Origin: Myxococcales bacterium
GTDB taxonomy: Bacteria; Myxococcota_A; Polyangia; Polyangiales; Polyangiaceae
Length of the DNA stretch: 47,879 nucleotides
NCBI GenBank assembly: GCA_005777185.1
Contig: SXNL01000333.1
Coordinates: 1 to 47,879 of the forward strand
Direction: 5' to 3'
In this document: positions 31,291 to 38,545 of the stretch, piece by piece
Layout: each line of letters begins with the position of its first letter
How positions within the stretch are numbered: position 1 is the first letter of the stretch
Notes under the pieces: model-generated
What the model was told of the DNA's origin: nothing
Database searches by the model: none
What the model saw: only the letters and a program-made list of their open reading frames with translations
Position numbers and translations under genes: made by a program

Positions 31291-31439
31291 CGGGCGCGCA
31301 ACGTAGTCGAAGCTCGGCTCCGCCCGGGCACGAAAATGCTCTGTGCCCCTCTGGAGACGGCCACATCTCGCACCCTTGCCTCCAACTCCCGACGCGAGCC
31401 CTCGCCCTCTGGCCGTGGGCTGGTTACGCTCGTTCCTCG

Positions 31440-32003
31440 ATGGCGACCCTCCACTGTCCCTCCTGTGGCGCGCCCGACGACGGCGAGCTTGTCCATTGCA
31501 GGTTCTGCAAGGCGGCGCTCTCGAAGGAGATCGCCGACACCGCCATCCCGTGCCCGCACTGTCGCGTGGCCAACCGCTGGGGCAAGCAGAGGTGCGTCGC
31601 GTGCCGGAGCTGGATCATCGTGAGCTGCGTGTTCTGCGGAGGCCTGAGCCCGCACAACCAGCCCGCGTGCCTCTCCTGCCGCGAGCCCTTCGCGGGCGCC
31701 GCCCAGCGCAAGCGCGACCGCGAGATCGCCGCACAGCAGCAGCAAGCGGCGTTCCCGCAGCACGGCGGCTTCGTCGACAACATGGGCGCGGCGTTCGTCG
31801 GCGCCGCGGCAGGGTACGTGGTGGCGGATGCGTTCTCCCACCACCACCACCACGACTACGGGCACCACCCTGGCTGGGACACGTCGAGCGACACGTACGT
31901 CGACAACTACACGGAGGGGCCCCCCGTGGCCGAGGACTTCGGCGGCGGCGGCGACTTCGGCGGTGACGACTTCGGCGGTGGCGACTTCGGGGGCGGCGAC
32001 TAG
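31440..32003 (+). CDS. zinc-ribbon protein with Gly/Asp/Phe tail
   Basis: The 187-residue product has six CxxC knuckles in its first 80 residues (CPSC, CRFC, CPHC, CVAC, CVFC, CLSC), enough for three zinc ribbons. A Gln-rich bridge (QQQQAAFPQ) and a hydrophobic glycine-rich helix (MGAAFVGAAAGYVVADAF) follow, then a His run (HHHHHDYGHH) and the C-terminal repeat FGGGGDFGGDDFGGGDFGGGD, split here as FGGGGDFGGDD plus FGGGDFGGGD. The helix could insert in membrane. A zinc ribbon plus an FGGG(D) tail is seen in TPM/Psd-like and SPFH-associated proteins, but the pairing is not diagnostic. It lies just before the SMI1 gene. Confidence 0.72.
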   Translation: MATLHCPSCGAPDDGELVHCRFCKAALSKEIADTAIPCPHCRVANRWGKQRCVACRSWIIVSCVFCGGLSPHNQPACLSCREPFAGAAQRKRDREIAAQQQQAAFPQHGGFVDNMGAAFVGAAAGYVVADAFSHHHHHDYGHHPGWDTSSDTYVDNYTEGPPVAEDFGGGGDFGGDDFGGGDFGGGD

Positions 32004-32018
32004 TATACTCAGCCCGCC

Positions 32019-32876
32019 TTGAGCGCCCTCCGTCCCCTCCTCGCGCGCTTCGACGCTGCCCTCGAGAAGACGCCCGGCCGGTCGCTCCCGGCGCCGGCCG
32101 ACGCGGCGAGCGTGGAGAAGTGCCAGCGCGCGCTCGGTGTCCCGTTGCCTGCGAGCCTGCACACGCTCTACGCCTGGCACGACGGCGAGCCCCCCCGCGC
32201 CACGCTCTTCGAGACGCTGCTGAGGGGCGAGCTCGAGGTCCTCGAGGAGATCGCGCCGGCTCCGCTCCTCGCGCGCTTCATGCCGCTCGCCGAGGTCGCG
32301 CGGGCCGGGATCATGGCGGCCCACCTCGATCGGGACGGCGAGTGCGTCCTCGGTCGTCCTTCCGGGGACGACGCGGAGATCTTCCACGTCGTCCCGTTCA
32401 TGTGGCTGCGCGCCGAGGCGGACCTCCCGGAACGGGAGGGCGCGAGCGGGCCGGACGACGGCGACTGGCTCCTCGGCATCGACACGCGGACCGAGAACGT
32501 GTGGCTGCTGGAGGCCGTCGGCGAAGGGCTCGTCTTCAGCCACTCGACCAGCCTCGCGAAGTGGCTCGGGGGCGTCGTCGAGCTTCTCGAGCGCACCGCG
32601 CGCTCGAAGCCGCCGCCCTCCGTTCGTCCGCCGCCGAAGGTCGCAGCGCCCGCGGTCCTGCTCGTGGGCCTCCTCGTGGAGAAGAAGCTCCTCGAGCTCG
32701 CCGAGGGCGTCGCGGTCGCGGACGTGGCCGAGCGCGTCCAGCCGCTCTTGGCGCTCGTGCCGGAGAAGCGCGCGATGAAGGCCGTGGTCGACCTCTTCTT
32801 CGACGATCCGAACATCGACGAGGTCTACGCCGACGAGGATACCCTGCGCGCGATCACCCGTGAGTTCCTCGGCTGA
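32019..32876 (+). CDS. SMI1/KNR4-family protein
   Basis: From TTG 32019 the product has 285 residues. The SMI1/KNR4 fold is seen in VEKCQRALGVPLPASLHTLY, AWHDGEPP, FMPLAEVARAG and VVPFMWLRAEADL (the helix-PxxY-xxxNG arrangement of the family). A Pro-rich bridge (SKPPPSVRPPPKV) leads to a C-terminal helical region (LLVEKKLLELAEGVAVADVA). SMI1/KNR4 proteins are often immunity proteins to polymorphic toxins, or regulators. No toxin gene is next to it. It starts 16 bases after the zinc-ribbon stop with no clear Shine-Dalgarno, and its end overlaps the likely sdhC start. Confidence 0.82.
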   Translation: MSALRPLLARFDAALEKTPGRSLPAPADAASVEKCQRALGVPLPASLHTLYAWHDGEPPRATLFETLLRGELEVLEEIAPAPLLARFMPLAEVARAGIMAAHLDRDGECVLGRPSGDDAEIFHVVPFMWLRAEADLPEREGASGPDDGDWLLGIDTRTENVWLLEAVGEGLVFSHSTSLAKWLGGVVELLERTARSKPPPSVRPPPKVAAPAVLLVGLLVEKKLLELAEGVAVADVAERVQPLLALVPEKRAMKAVVDLFFDDPNIDEVYADEDTLRAITREFLG

Positions 32877-33624
32877 CATCGTGACGCCTTCGGCGAAGCC
32901 GTCGCGGCGGGCGTTCCTCCTCCGGAAGGCCCACTCCGCGAGCGGTCTCCTCTTCCTCGGCGCGTTCCTCGTGCTGCACCTCGCGAGCAACGCCTCGTCG
33001 CTCTGGGGCGCTCGCGCGTTCGACGCGCAGATGGATCGCCTGCTGGCGGTCCCCCTCCGCCCGGTGCTCGAGATCGCGCTCGTGCTCGCTCCGCTCGCCT
33101 TCCATGCGGTCTACGGCGTGTGGCTCGCCGTGCGCCCCGACGAGACGGGACTCCGCCGCCTCCACGCGCATGGCCCCCTGCACGTCCTGCAGCGCGCGAC
33201 GGGGATCTGCGCGCTCCTGTTCGTCCTCGGCCACCTCTGGGAGTTTCGCGCGCAGCGCGCGTTTCACGGCCTGCATGCGCACTCCCTCTTCGGTGCGGCG
33301 GCGCACGATCTCTCGTGGGTGCGGTGGGGCGTCCCCTGGATCGGGATCGCGTACGTCGTGGGTCTCGCGTCGGTCGCGTTCCACCTCGCCAACGGTGTCG
33401 TGCGCTTCGCCACATCGTGGGGCCTGACGGGCTCCGAGCGCGGCGTGCGGCGCCTCGCCTGGGCGTCGGGCGTGTTCGGCGTCGCGCTCTTCACCCTCGG
33501 TCTATCCACGGTCGTCTTCTTCGCGACGGGCCAGAGCCCGATCCCGATCCGGGCGCCCGAGCCCGCGGCGTGCGGCCCCGGCGCGGGCCCGCCGGCGACC
33601 ACGAACGACGACGCGCCGAAATGA
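32860..33624 (+). CDS. sdhC: succinate dehydrogenase cytochrome b subunit
   Basis: This 254-residue protein (GTG 32860; GTG 32881 is an alternative) is a five-helix diheme cytochrome b of the type-B succinate:quinone oxidoreductase class. The helices are ASGLLFLGAFLVLHLASN, VLEIALVLAPLAFHAVYGVW, VLQRATGICALLFVLGHLW, IGIAYVVGLASVAFHLANGV and VFGVALFTLGLSTVVFFAT. Histidines in LVLHL, AFHAV, GHLW and AFHLANG are placed to bind two hemes. It anchors the flavoprotein and iron-sulfur subunits encoded next and passes electrons to menaquinone or ubiquinone. The gap to sdhA is 16 bases. Confidence 0.93.
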   Translation: MSSSADIVTPSAKPSRRAFLLRKAHSASGLLFLGAFLVLHLASNASSLWGARAFDAQMDRLLAVPLRPVLEIALVLAPLAFHAVYGVWLAVRPDETGLRRLHAHGPLHVLQRATGICALLFVLGHLWEFRAQRAFHGLHAHSLFGAAAHDLSWVRWGVPWIGIAYVVGLASVAFHLANGVVRFATSWGLTGSERGVRRLAWASGVFGVALFTLGLSTVVFFATGQSPIPIRAPEPAACGPGAGPPATTNDDAPK

Positions 33625-33640
33625 TACAAGGGTCCCCACC

Positions 33641-35641
33641 ATGGCCCAGAAGACCGGCACGAAGAGCACGACCGGCAAGGTGAGGCGTGTCATCGTGGTC
33701 GGCGGCGGCCTCGCCGGGCTCACGACCGTGATCGAGCTGTGCGAGGCCGGCGTCCCGGTCGATCTCTTCTCTCTCGTGCCGGTGAAGCGATCCCACTCCG
33801 TGTGCGCGCAGGGGGGGATCAACGCGAGCGTCAACACGAAGGGCGAGGGTGACTCCCCCCGGATCCACCTCGAGGAGACGGTCTACGGTGGCGACTTCCT
33901 CGCGAACCAGCCGCCCGTGAAGGGGATGGCCGACGCCGCGCCCGGCATCGTCTACATGCTCGACCGCATGGGCGTGCCGTTCAACCGCACGAGCGAGGGC
34001 CTCCTCGACTTCCGCCGCTTCGGCGGCACGCTCTTCCACCGCACGGCGTTTGCCGGCGCGACGACCGGGCAGCAGCTCCTCTACGCCCTCGACGAGCAGG
34101 TCCGCCGCTACGAGACCGTCGAGGTGGAGGACGAGAAGGGCATCCGTCTGCGCGGGGAGCGGATGGTCCGCAAGTTCGAGCTCTGGGACTTCCTCTCCAT
34201 CGTGCGCGACGGCACCGGCCGCTGCGTCGGCGTCGTCGCGCAGGACTTGAAGTCGATGGAGGTGCGCGCCTTCCCGGGCGACGCCGTGTGCATCGCGACG
34301 GGCGGACCTGGCATCGTCTTCGGCCGCTCCACGAACAGCGTGATCAACACGGGCACGGCGGCCGCCGCCGTGTACCGGCAAGGCGCGTGCTACGCGAACG
34401 GCGAGTTCATCCAGGTCCACCCGACGGCGATCCCCGGCGCCGACAAGCTCAGGCTCATCTCCGAGAGCGCGCGCGGCGAGGGCGGCCGTGTGTGGGTCCC
34501 GAAGGACGCGAAGGAGAAGCGCCGCGGCAGGGACGTCCCCGAGCGCGATCGAGACTACTTCCTGGAGGCGAAGTACCCCGGCTACGGCAACCTCGTGCCG
34601 CGCGACATCGCGAGCCGGGAGCTCTTCAACAAGTGCTTCCACGAAGGCCTCGGCGTCTACAACCCGAAGACGCGGGCCAACGAGCACGAGGTGTACCTCG
34701 ACCTCACCCACATGCCGAAGGAGGTCCTGCGGAGCAAGCTCGCGGGCATCCTCGAGATCTACGAGAAGTTCGTCGGCGAGGACCCGTACGAGAACCCGAT
34801 GAAGGTCTTCCCCGCGGTGCACTACTCGATGGGCGGTCTCTGGGTGGACTTCGAGCGCCGCGCCGACGGCGGCCTCGTCCGCGGCTCCCCGCGCAACCAG
34901 GCCACGAACATCGAGGGCCTCTACGCGGCGGGCGAGGTGGACTACCAGTACCACGGCGCCAACCGCCTCGGCGCGAACTCGCTCCTGTCCTGCATCTACG
35001 CGGGGCTCGAGTGCGGGCCCGCGATGGCGTCGTACCGGTCGAGCATGCCCTCGTCCGCCTTCGACGTGGCCTCGTCGGTCTTCGACAAGGCCGAGGAGCG
35101 GGAGCGCAAGGCCTACGAGGCCATCCTCGCCTTGAACGGCGACGAGAACCCCTACGCCCTCCACAAGGAGCTCGGTGAGGTCATGCTCCGCGACTGCACC
35201 ATCGAGCGCCACAACGGCACGCTCGACGCGGTCCTCGCGAAGATCGACGAGCTCGAGGATCGCCAGGCCGACGTCGGCGTCACGGACACGAGCGCCCACG
35301 CGAACCAGGGCGCGCAGTTCGTCCGACACCTCGCCAACATGCTCGTGCTCGCGCGCGTCATCGCCCAGGGCGCCCGGGCTCGCGACGAGTCTCGCGGCGG
35401 GCACTACAAGCTCGACTTCGAGAAGCGGGACGACAGCGCGTGGCTCCGCACGACGCTCGCCATGCACGACGGCGTGGCGGAGGGGCGGAGCCAGGTGCGG
35501 TACGTGCGCGGCTTCGACTACGCGCTCCTCGGCGCGACCGTCGCCGTGACCGACGCGGTCGACGTCTCGCTCGTGAAGCCGCGTGTCCGCAAGTACGAAG
35601 CCGCGGGCGCCGCGAGCGCAGCCGCGACGGGGAAGATCTGA
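33641..35641 (+). CDS. sdhA: succinate dehydrogenase/fumarate reductase flavoprotein
   Basis: This 666-residue subunit has the FAD loop VVGGGLAGLTTVIEL near residue 18 and the RSHSVCAQGGIN block, whose His carries the covalent FAD. Further blocks are RTAFAGATTGQQLLYALDEQ, VHPTAIPGADKL (substrate-binding and catalytic His region), SARGEGG, VPRDIASRE, HYSMGGLW and NRLGANSLLSCIYAG. The wording is that of the type-B enzymes of Bacteroidetes, epsilonproteobacteria and myxobacteria. It oxidises succinate in the TCA cycle, linked to the quinone pool. It lies between sdhC and sdhB and is six bases from sdhB. Confidence 0.96.
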   Translation: MAQKTGTKSTTGKVRRVIVVGGGLAGLTTVIELCEAGVPVDLFSLVPVKRSHSVCAQGGINASVNTKGEGDSPRIHLEETVYGGDFLANQPPVKGMADAAPGIVYMLDRMGVPFNRTSEGLLDFRRFGGTLFHRTAFAGATTGQQLLYALDEQVRRYETVEVEDEKGIRLRGERMVRKFELWDFLSIVRDGTGRCVGVVAQDLKSMEVRAFPGDAVCIATGGPGIVFGRSTNSVINTGTAAAAVYRQGACYANGEFIQVHPTAIPGADKLRLISESARGEGGRVWVPKDAKEKRRGRDVPERDRDYFLEAKYPGYGNLVPRDIASRELFNKCFHEGLGVYNPKTRANEHEVYLDLTHMPKEVLRSKLAGILEIYEKFVGEDPYENPMKVFPAVHYSMGGLWVDFERRADGGLVRGSPRNQATNIEGLYAAGEVDYQYHGANRLGANSLLSCIYAGLECGPAMASYRSSMPSSAFDVASSVFDKAEERERKAYEAILALNGDENPYALHKELGEVMLRDCTIERHNGTLDAVLAKIDELEDRQADVGVTDTSAHANQGAQFVRHLANMLVLARVIAQGARARDESRGGHYKLDFEKRDDSAWLRTTLAMHDGVAEGRSQVRYVRGFDYALLGATVAVTDAVDVSLVKPRVRKYEAAGAASAAATGKI

Positions 35642-35647
35642 GGGCCC

Positions 35648-36439
35648 ATGTCGGAAGACGCTGCGAAGTCCCCGAGGACGGAGAGGACGATTCGACTCGA
35701 GATCCTCCGTCAGGACGGCCCCGGCCAGCCGGAGAGCAAGCGCTGGGAGTCGTTCGACGTCCCCTGGCACCCGCAGATGAACGTGATCAGCGCGCTCATG
35801 CAGATCCAGCGCAACCCCGTGACGGCCGAGGGAAAGAAGGTGGCTCCGGTCGTGTGGGAGTCCGTGTGCCTCGAGGAGGTGTGTGGCGCCTGCACGATGC
35901 TGGTGAACGGACGCGTGCGGCAGTCGTGCACCGCGCTCGTCGACCAGATCTCGCCGGAGGGTGAGCCCATCAAGCTCGCCCCGATGACGAAGTTCCCTCT
36001 CGTGCGCGATCTGATCGTCGACCGCTCGCGCATGTTCGACGACCTCAAGAAGGTGAAGGCGTGGATCGACCTCGACGGCTCCCACGATCTCGGGCCCGGT
36101 CCCCGCCAGTCGCAGGGGAACCAGGACGAGGCCTATCCGCTGTCGCGCTGCATGACGTGCGGCTGCTGCCTCGAAGCGTGCCCGCAGGTGAGCGCGTCGT
36201 CGTCGTTCATCGGGCCCGCGGCGATCAACCAGGTGCGCCTCTTCAACCTGCACCCGAGCGGGAAGATGCACGCGGGCGAGCGCCTCGAGGCGCTCATGGG
36301 CGAGGGCGGGATCGCGGACTGCGGCAAGGCCCAGAACTGCGTCGACGTCTGCCCCAAGGAGATCCCGCTCGTGGACTCGATCGCGGAGGTGTCGCGGCAG
36401 ACCACCCGGCACCTCTTCTTTGGCTGGCTGCTGAGGTGA
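35648..36439 (+). CDS. sdhB: succinate dehydrogenase iron-sulfur subunit
   Basis: The 263-residue product has the plant-type 2Fe-2S ligands in ESVCLEEVCGACTMLVNG (CxxxxCxxC) plus the fourth Cys in RQSC. Its C-terminal domain has the ligands of the 4Fe-4S and 3Fe-4S clusters in CMTCGCCLEACP and CGKAQNCVDVCPKEIP. The three clusters relay electrons from FAD to the cytochrome. The operon order is C-A-B. The last codons end 142 bases before the next gene, and an imperfect GGCGC/GCGCC hairpin near 36450-36469 might serve as terminator, though without a T-tract. Confidence 0.96.
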   Translation: MSEDAAKSPRTERTIRLEILRQDGPGQPESKRWESFDVPWHPQMNVISALMQIQRNPVTAEGKKVAPVVWESVCLEEVCGACTMLVNGRVRQSCTALVDQISPEGEPIKLAPMTKFPLVRDLIVDRSRMFDDLKKVKAWIDLDGSHDLGPGPRQSQGNQDEAYPLSRCMTCGCCLEACPQVSASSSFIGPAAINQVRLFNLHPSGKMHAGERLEALMGEGGIADCGKAQNCVDVCPKEIPLVDSIAEVSRQTTRHLFFGWLLR

Positions 36440-36509
36440 CCTTTCCGGCGCCACGGCAAAGCGCCAACCTGACAGTACCCACGGATTTCGTTCCCAACGG
36501 AAACCTGGG

Positions 36510-36547
36510 AGAATACTGAATTCATCAAATAATTCATGAAGTTGACT
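36510..36547 (+). promoter_or_regulatory. AT-rich element with repeated AATTCAT upstream of the CAP-domain gene
   Basis: In about 30 bases of unusually AT-rich DNA, AATTCAT occurs twice (36519-36525 and 36531-36537), and TGAATT at 36517-36522 is the inverted copy of AATTCA at 36531-36536. TTGACT at 36542-36547 matches a -35 box, but no well-spaced -10 is seen (TACAGT at 36569 is 21 bases away). It is the likely promoter/operator of the CAP-domain lipoprotein starting at 36582. Confidence 0.4.
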
Positions 36548-36581
36548 GGCGCCCCTGAAGGCGGCAGCTACAGTGTCTCGC

Positions 36582-37157
36582 ATGCGTCTCCGAGCTGCAG
36601 TCACGATCACACTCCCGGTGGTGGCTCTCGCGTGCGGTGACGACCCCAACTCGCTGAAGAGATGGGAGGGAGGGCAGGCGGGAACATCCGAGCCCACGCC
36701 GCGCGAGAGCGCGCCGCCGGCGACCACGAGCACCGCGCCCGCGCCCACGACGCCGGCCCCGGCTCCGACGGCGCCGCCGACCGCGCCCCCGAAGGACGGC
36801 AGCGTCGAGCAGCTGTGCGTCGACGAGATCAACCGCTACCGCGCGACGCTCGGCCTCGCCCCGTACAAGCGCTGGAGCGACGGCGAGACGTGCGCCGACG
36901 GACAGGCGAAGAGCGACGGTCAGGCGCGCCGCGCCCACGGCGCGTTCGGGCAGTGCAAGGAGTTCGCGCAGAACGAGTGCCCCGGGTGGCCGGGGCCTGC
37001 GGACAAGATGCTGCCGGGTTGCCTCAAGATGATGTGGGGCGAGGGCCCGGGCGGTGGCCACTACGAGAACATGCGGAGCACGCGCTATTCGGAGGTCTCG
37101 TGCGGTTTCCACACGATGCCCGACGGGAGCGTGTGGTCGGTGCAGAACTTCAAGTAA
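36582..37157 (+). CDS. CAP/SCP-domain lipoprotein
   Basis: This 191-residue lipoprotein starts at ATG 36582 (RLRAAVTITLPVVALAC, lipobox ALAC). A Pro/Ala/Thr linker of about 55 residues is followed by a CAP (Pr-1/Ves allergen) domain: LCVDEINRYRATLGLAPYKR, CADGQAKSDGQARRAHGAFG, AQNECPGW, GHYENMRSTRYSEVSCGF and SVWSVQNFK. The conserved ENMRS block and paired cysteines are present. CAP domains bind lipids or act as proteases in some cases; in bacteria they are mostly extracellular and of unknown role. It sits alone after sdhB, with its own AT-rich upstream region. Confidence 0.87.
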   Translation: MRLRAAVTITLPVVALACGDDPNSLKRWEGGQAGTSEPTPRESAPPATTSTAPAPTTPAPAPTAPPTAPPKDGSVEQLCVDEINRYRATLGLAPYKRWSDGETCADGQAKSDGQARRAHGAFGQCKEFAQNECPGWPGPADKMLPGCLKMMWGEGPGGGHYENMRSTRYSEVSCGFHTMPDGSVWSVQNFK

Positions 37158-37166
37158 GCTCGGCGC

Positions 37167-37742
37167 ATGGAGCCGGCGACCGAGCTCGCGCGCGAGGAGG
37201 CCGCGTACGTCGCGCCGCCGCCGCGCAGCCGGGGCGTCGTCCTCGACGCGAACCTGGGCGTGATGGGCTTCACCGGTCGCTTCCGCGAGATGGCGCCGCT
37301 CGCGCCGTGGCTTCACGCGCAGATCGGGTACGAGGTGCTCTCCTGGCTCATGATCCTCGGCGAGGGTGAGCTCGCGTTCACGGACACCTCGGGGACGCAG
37401 CCTCCGCCGAAGACGCGCGCGTTCCCGATCTTCGGGTTCGGCGGCGGCGCGCGGGCGTCGATCCCGATCGGCGCGAGCTTCGACGTGTACGCGCAGCCGA
37501 CGATCGGCGCGATGAAGGCCGACATCGCGAAGAACGCGCTGGCGATCCTTGGCTTCCGCGACGCGGAGGTGCTGAACCTCTACTTCGCCGGCCGCATCGG
37601 AGCGGAGTGGTTCCAGACGAGTCGCCACCTGGCGCTGGGCGCGGCGTTCGGCCTCCGCGACGCGACCGGCTTCGCGCGTCTCGGCGCCGGCGAGACGCCG
37701 CTCGTGTGGGACGCGAGCGGCAGCATCCGCTACGCGTTCTGA
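37167..37742 (+). CDS. beta-barrel-like protein
   Basis: This 191-residue product has alternating hydrophobic strands: VVLDANLGVMGFTGRF, WLHAQIGYEVLSWLMILGEG, ARASIPIGASFDVYAQPTIG, VLNLYFAGRIGAEWFQTS, HLALGAAFGLRDATGF, and a C-terminal WDASGSIRYAF ending in aromatic Phe, as outer-membrane barrels do. No signal peptide is visible at ATG 37167, ten bases after the CAP gene, so the start may be elsewhere or the 5' end lost. The layout recalls small myxobacterial barrels such as the gliding protein CglE, but I cannot confirm this. Confidence 0.55.
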   Translation: MEPATELAREEAAYVAPPPRSRGVVLDANLGVMGFTGRFREMAPLAPWLHAQIGYEVLSWLMILGEGELAFTDTSGTQPPPKTRAFPIFGFGGGARASIPIGASFDVYAQPTIGAMKADIAKNALAILGFRDAEVLNLYFAGRIGAEWFQTSRHLALGAAFGLRDATGFARLGAGETPLVWDASGSIRYAF

Positions 37743-37851
37743 CCTCTTGTCCGGACCGCGCGCCGCCGGCGCTCACAGCATCGGCCGGGCCAGACACGTC
37801 CGCGTCTTTACAAAGGAATCGGCTGTCCCGCGCTCGACACCTGCGCGCGCG

Positions 37852-38538
37852 GTGACGAGATCGGGGGCGCGGGCGAACCCGCAGGAGGACGTCACGTTCC
37901 GCTTTCGATGGCTCGATGGTGTCTCGCCCGGTCTCGTGGGTCTGACGGCGGCGATGGGCGCGCTGGTGCGCGATCGGCTCCCCGAGCGCGTGGCCACGCA
38001 TTTCGATCTCGACGGCGCGCCGAACGGGTGGATGGACCGCACGGTCGCGGTCCTGTTCATGCCGGTCGTCGCGCTCGTCCTGTGGGCGGTCATCCGCGTC
38101 TCGTACCACCTGATGCCCGAGGAGCGCCGGCGCCAGACGAACGAGGCGGGCTCCCGCTCGTCGCGGCGATGACCGTCGCGTTCCTGTCGGCGATCCAGGC
38201 GCTCATCTTCCGCGTGGCGCTCGTACCCGGCGCGTCCATCATGCCGCCGCTCGTCGCCCTGCTCGGGCTCTTCTGGATCGGCAACCGGCTCGTGCTCCCG
38301 CGCGTGCCGAGGAACCCCTTCGTCGGCGTGCGCACGGCGTGGACGCTCTCGTCGCCCGAGAACTGGGAGCGCACGAACCGCCTCGCGTCGAAGGCCATGT
38401 GCGTCGGCGGCGTCTTCGGACTCGTCATGGGAGCGTGGGCACGCCGGCGGGCGTCCTCGCGCGCATCGGCGGCATGCTCCTCGCGGCGCTCCTGCCGGCT
38501 GCCTTCTCGTGATGTCGTTCCGCCTGAAGAAGGACTAG
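37852..38538 (+). pseudogene. DUF1648/SdpI-family membrane protein, frameshifted
   Basis: A GTG at 37852 opens a frame through WLDGVSPGLVGLTAAMGALV, PERVATHFDLDGAPNGWMDR (the DUF1648 signature: PxxxPxHFxxxGxPdxW) and VVALVLWAVIRVSYHLMPEE. After a one-base shift near 38145 the next frame gives FLSAIQALIFRVALV, RNPFVGVRTAWTLSSPENWE (the SdpI motif GIRTPWTLSSxExW) and NRLASKAMCVGGVFGL. Two further shifts near 38430 and 38512 are needed to reach the natural-looking end MSFRLKKD at 38538. With several frameshifts the immunity/transport-type membrane protein is probably non-functional. AGGAGG at about 37882 is not followed by a proper start codon. Confidence 0.72.
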
Positions 38539-38545
38539 CGGGCCG

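Noticed and set aside
33491-36832. A 1113-codon minus-strand open frame
   Set aside because: It is the antisense of sdhA and sdhB, rich in Arg, His and Val with no family motif.
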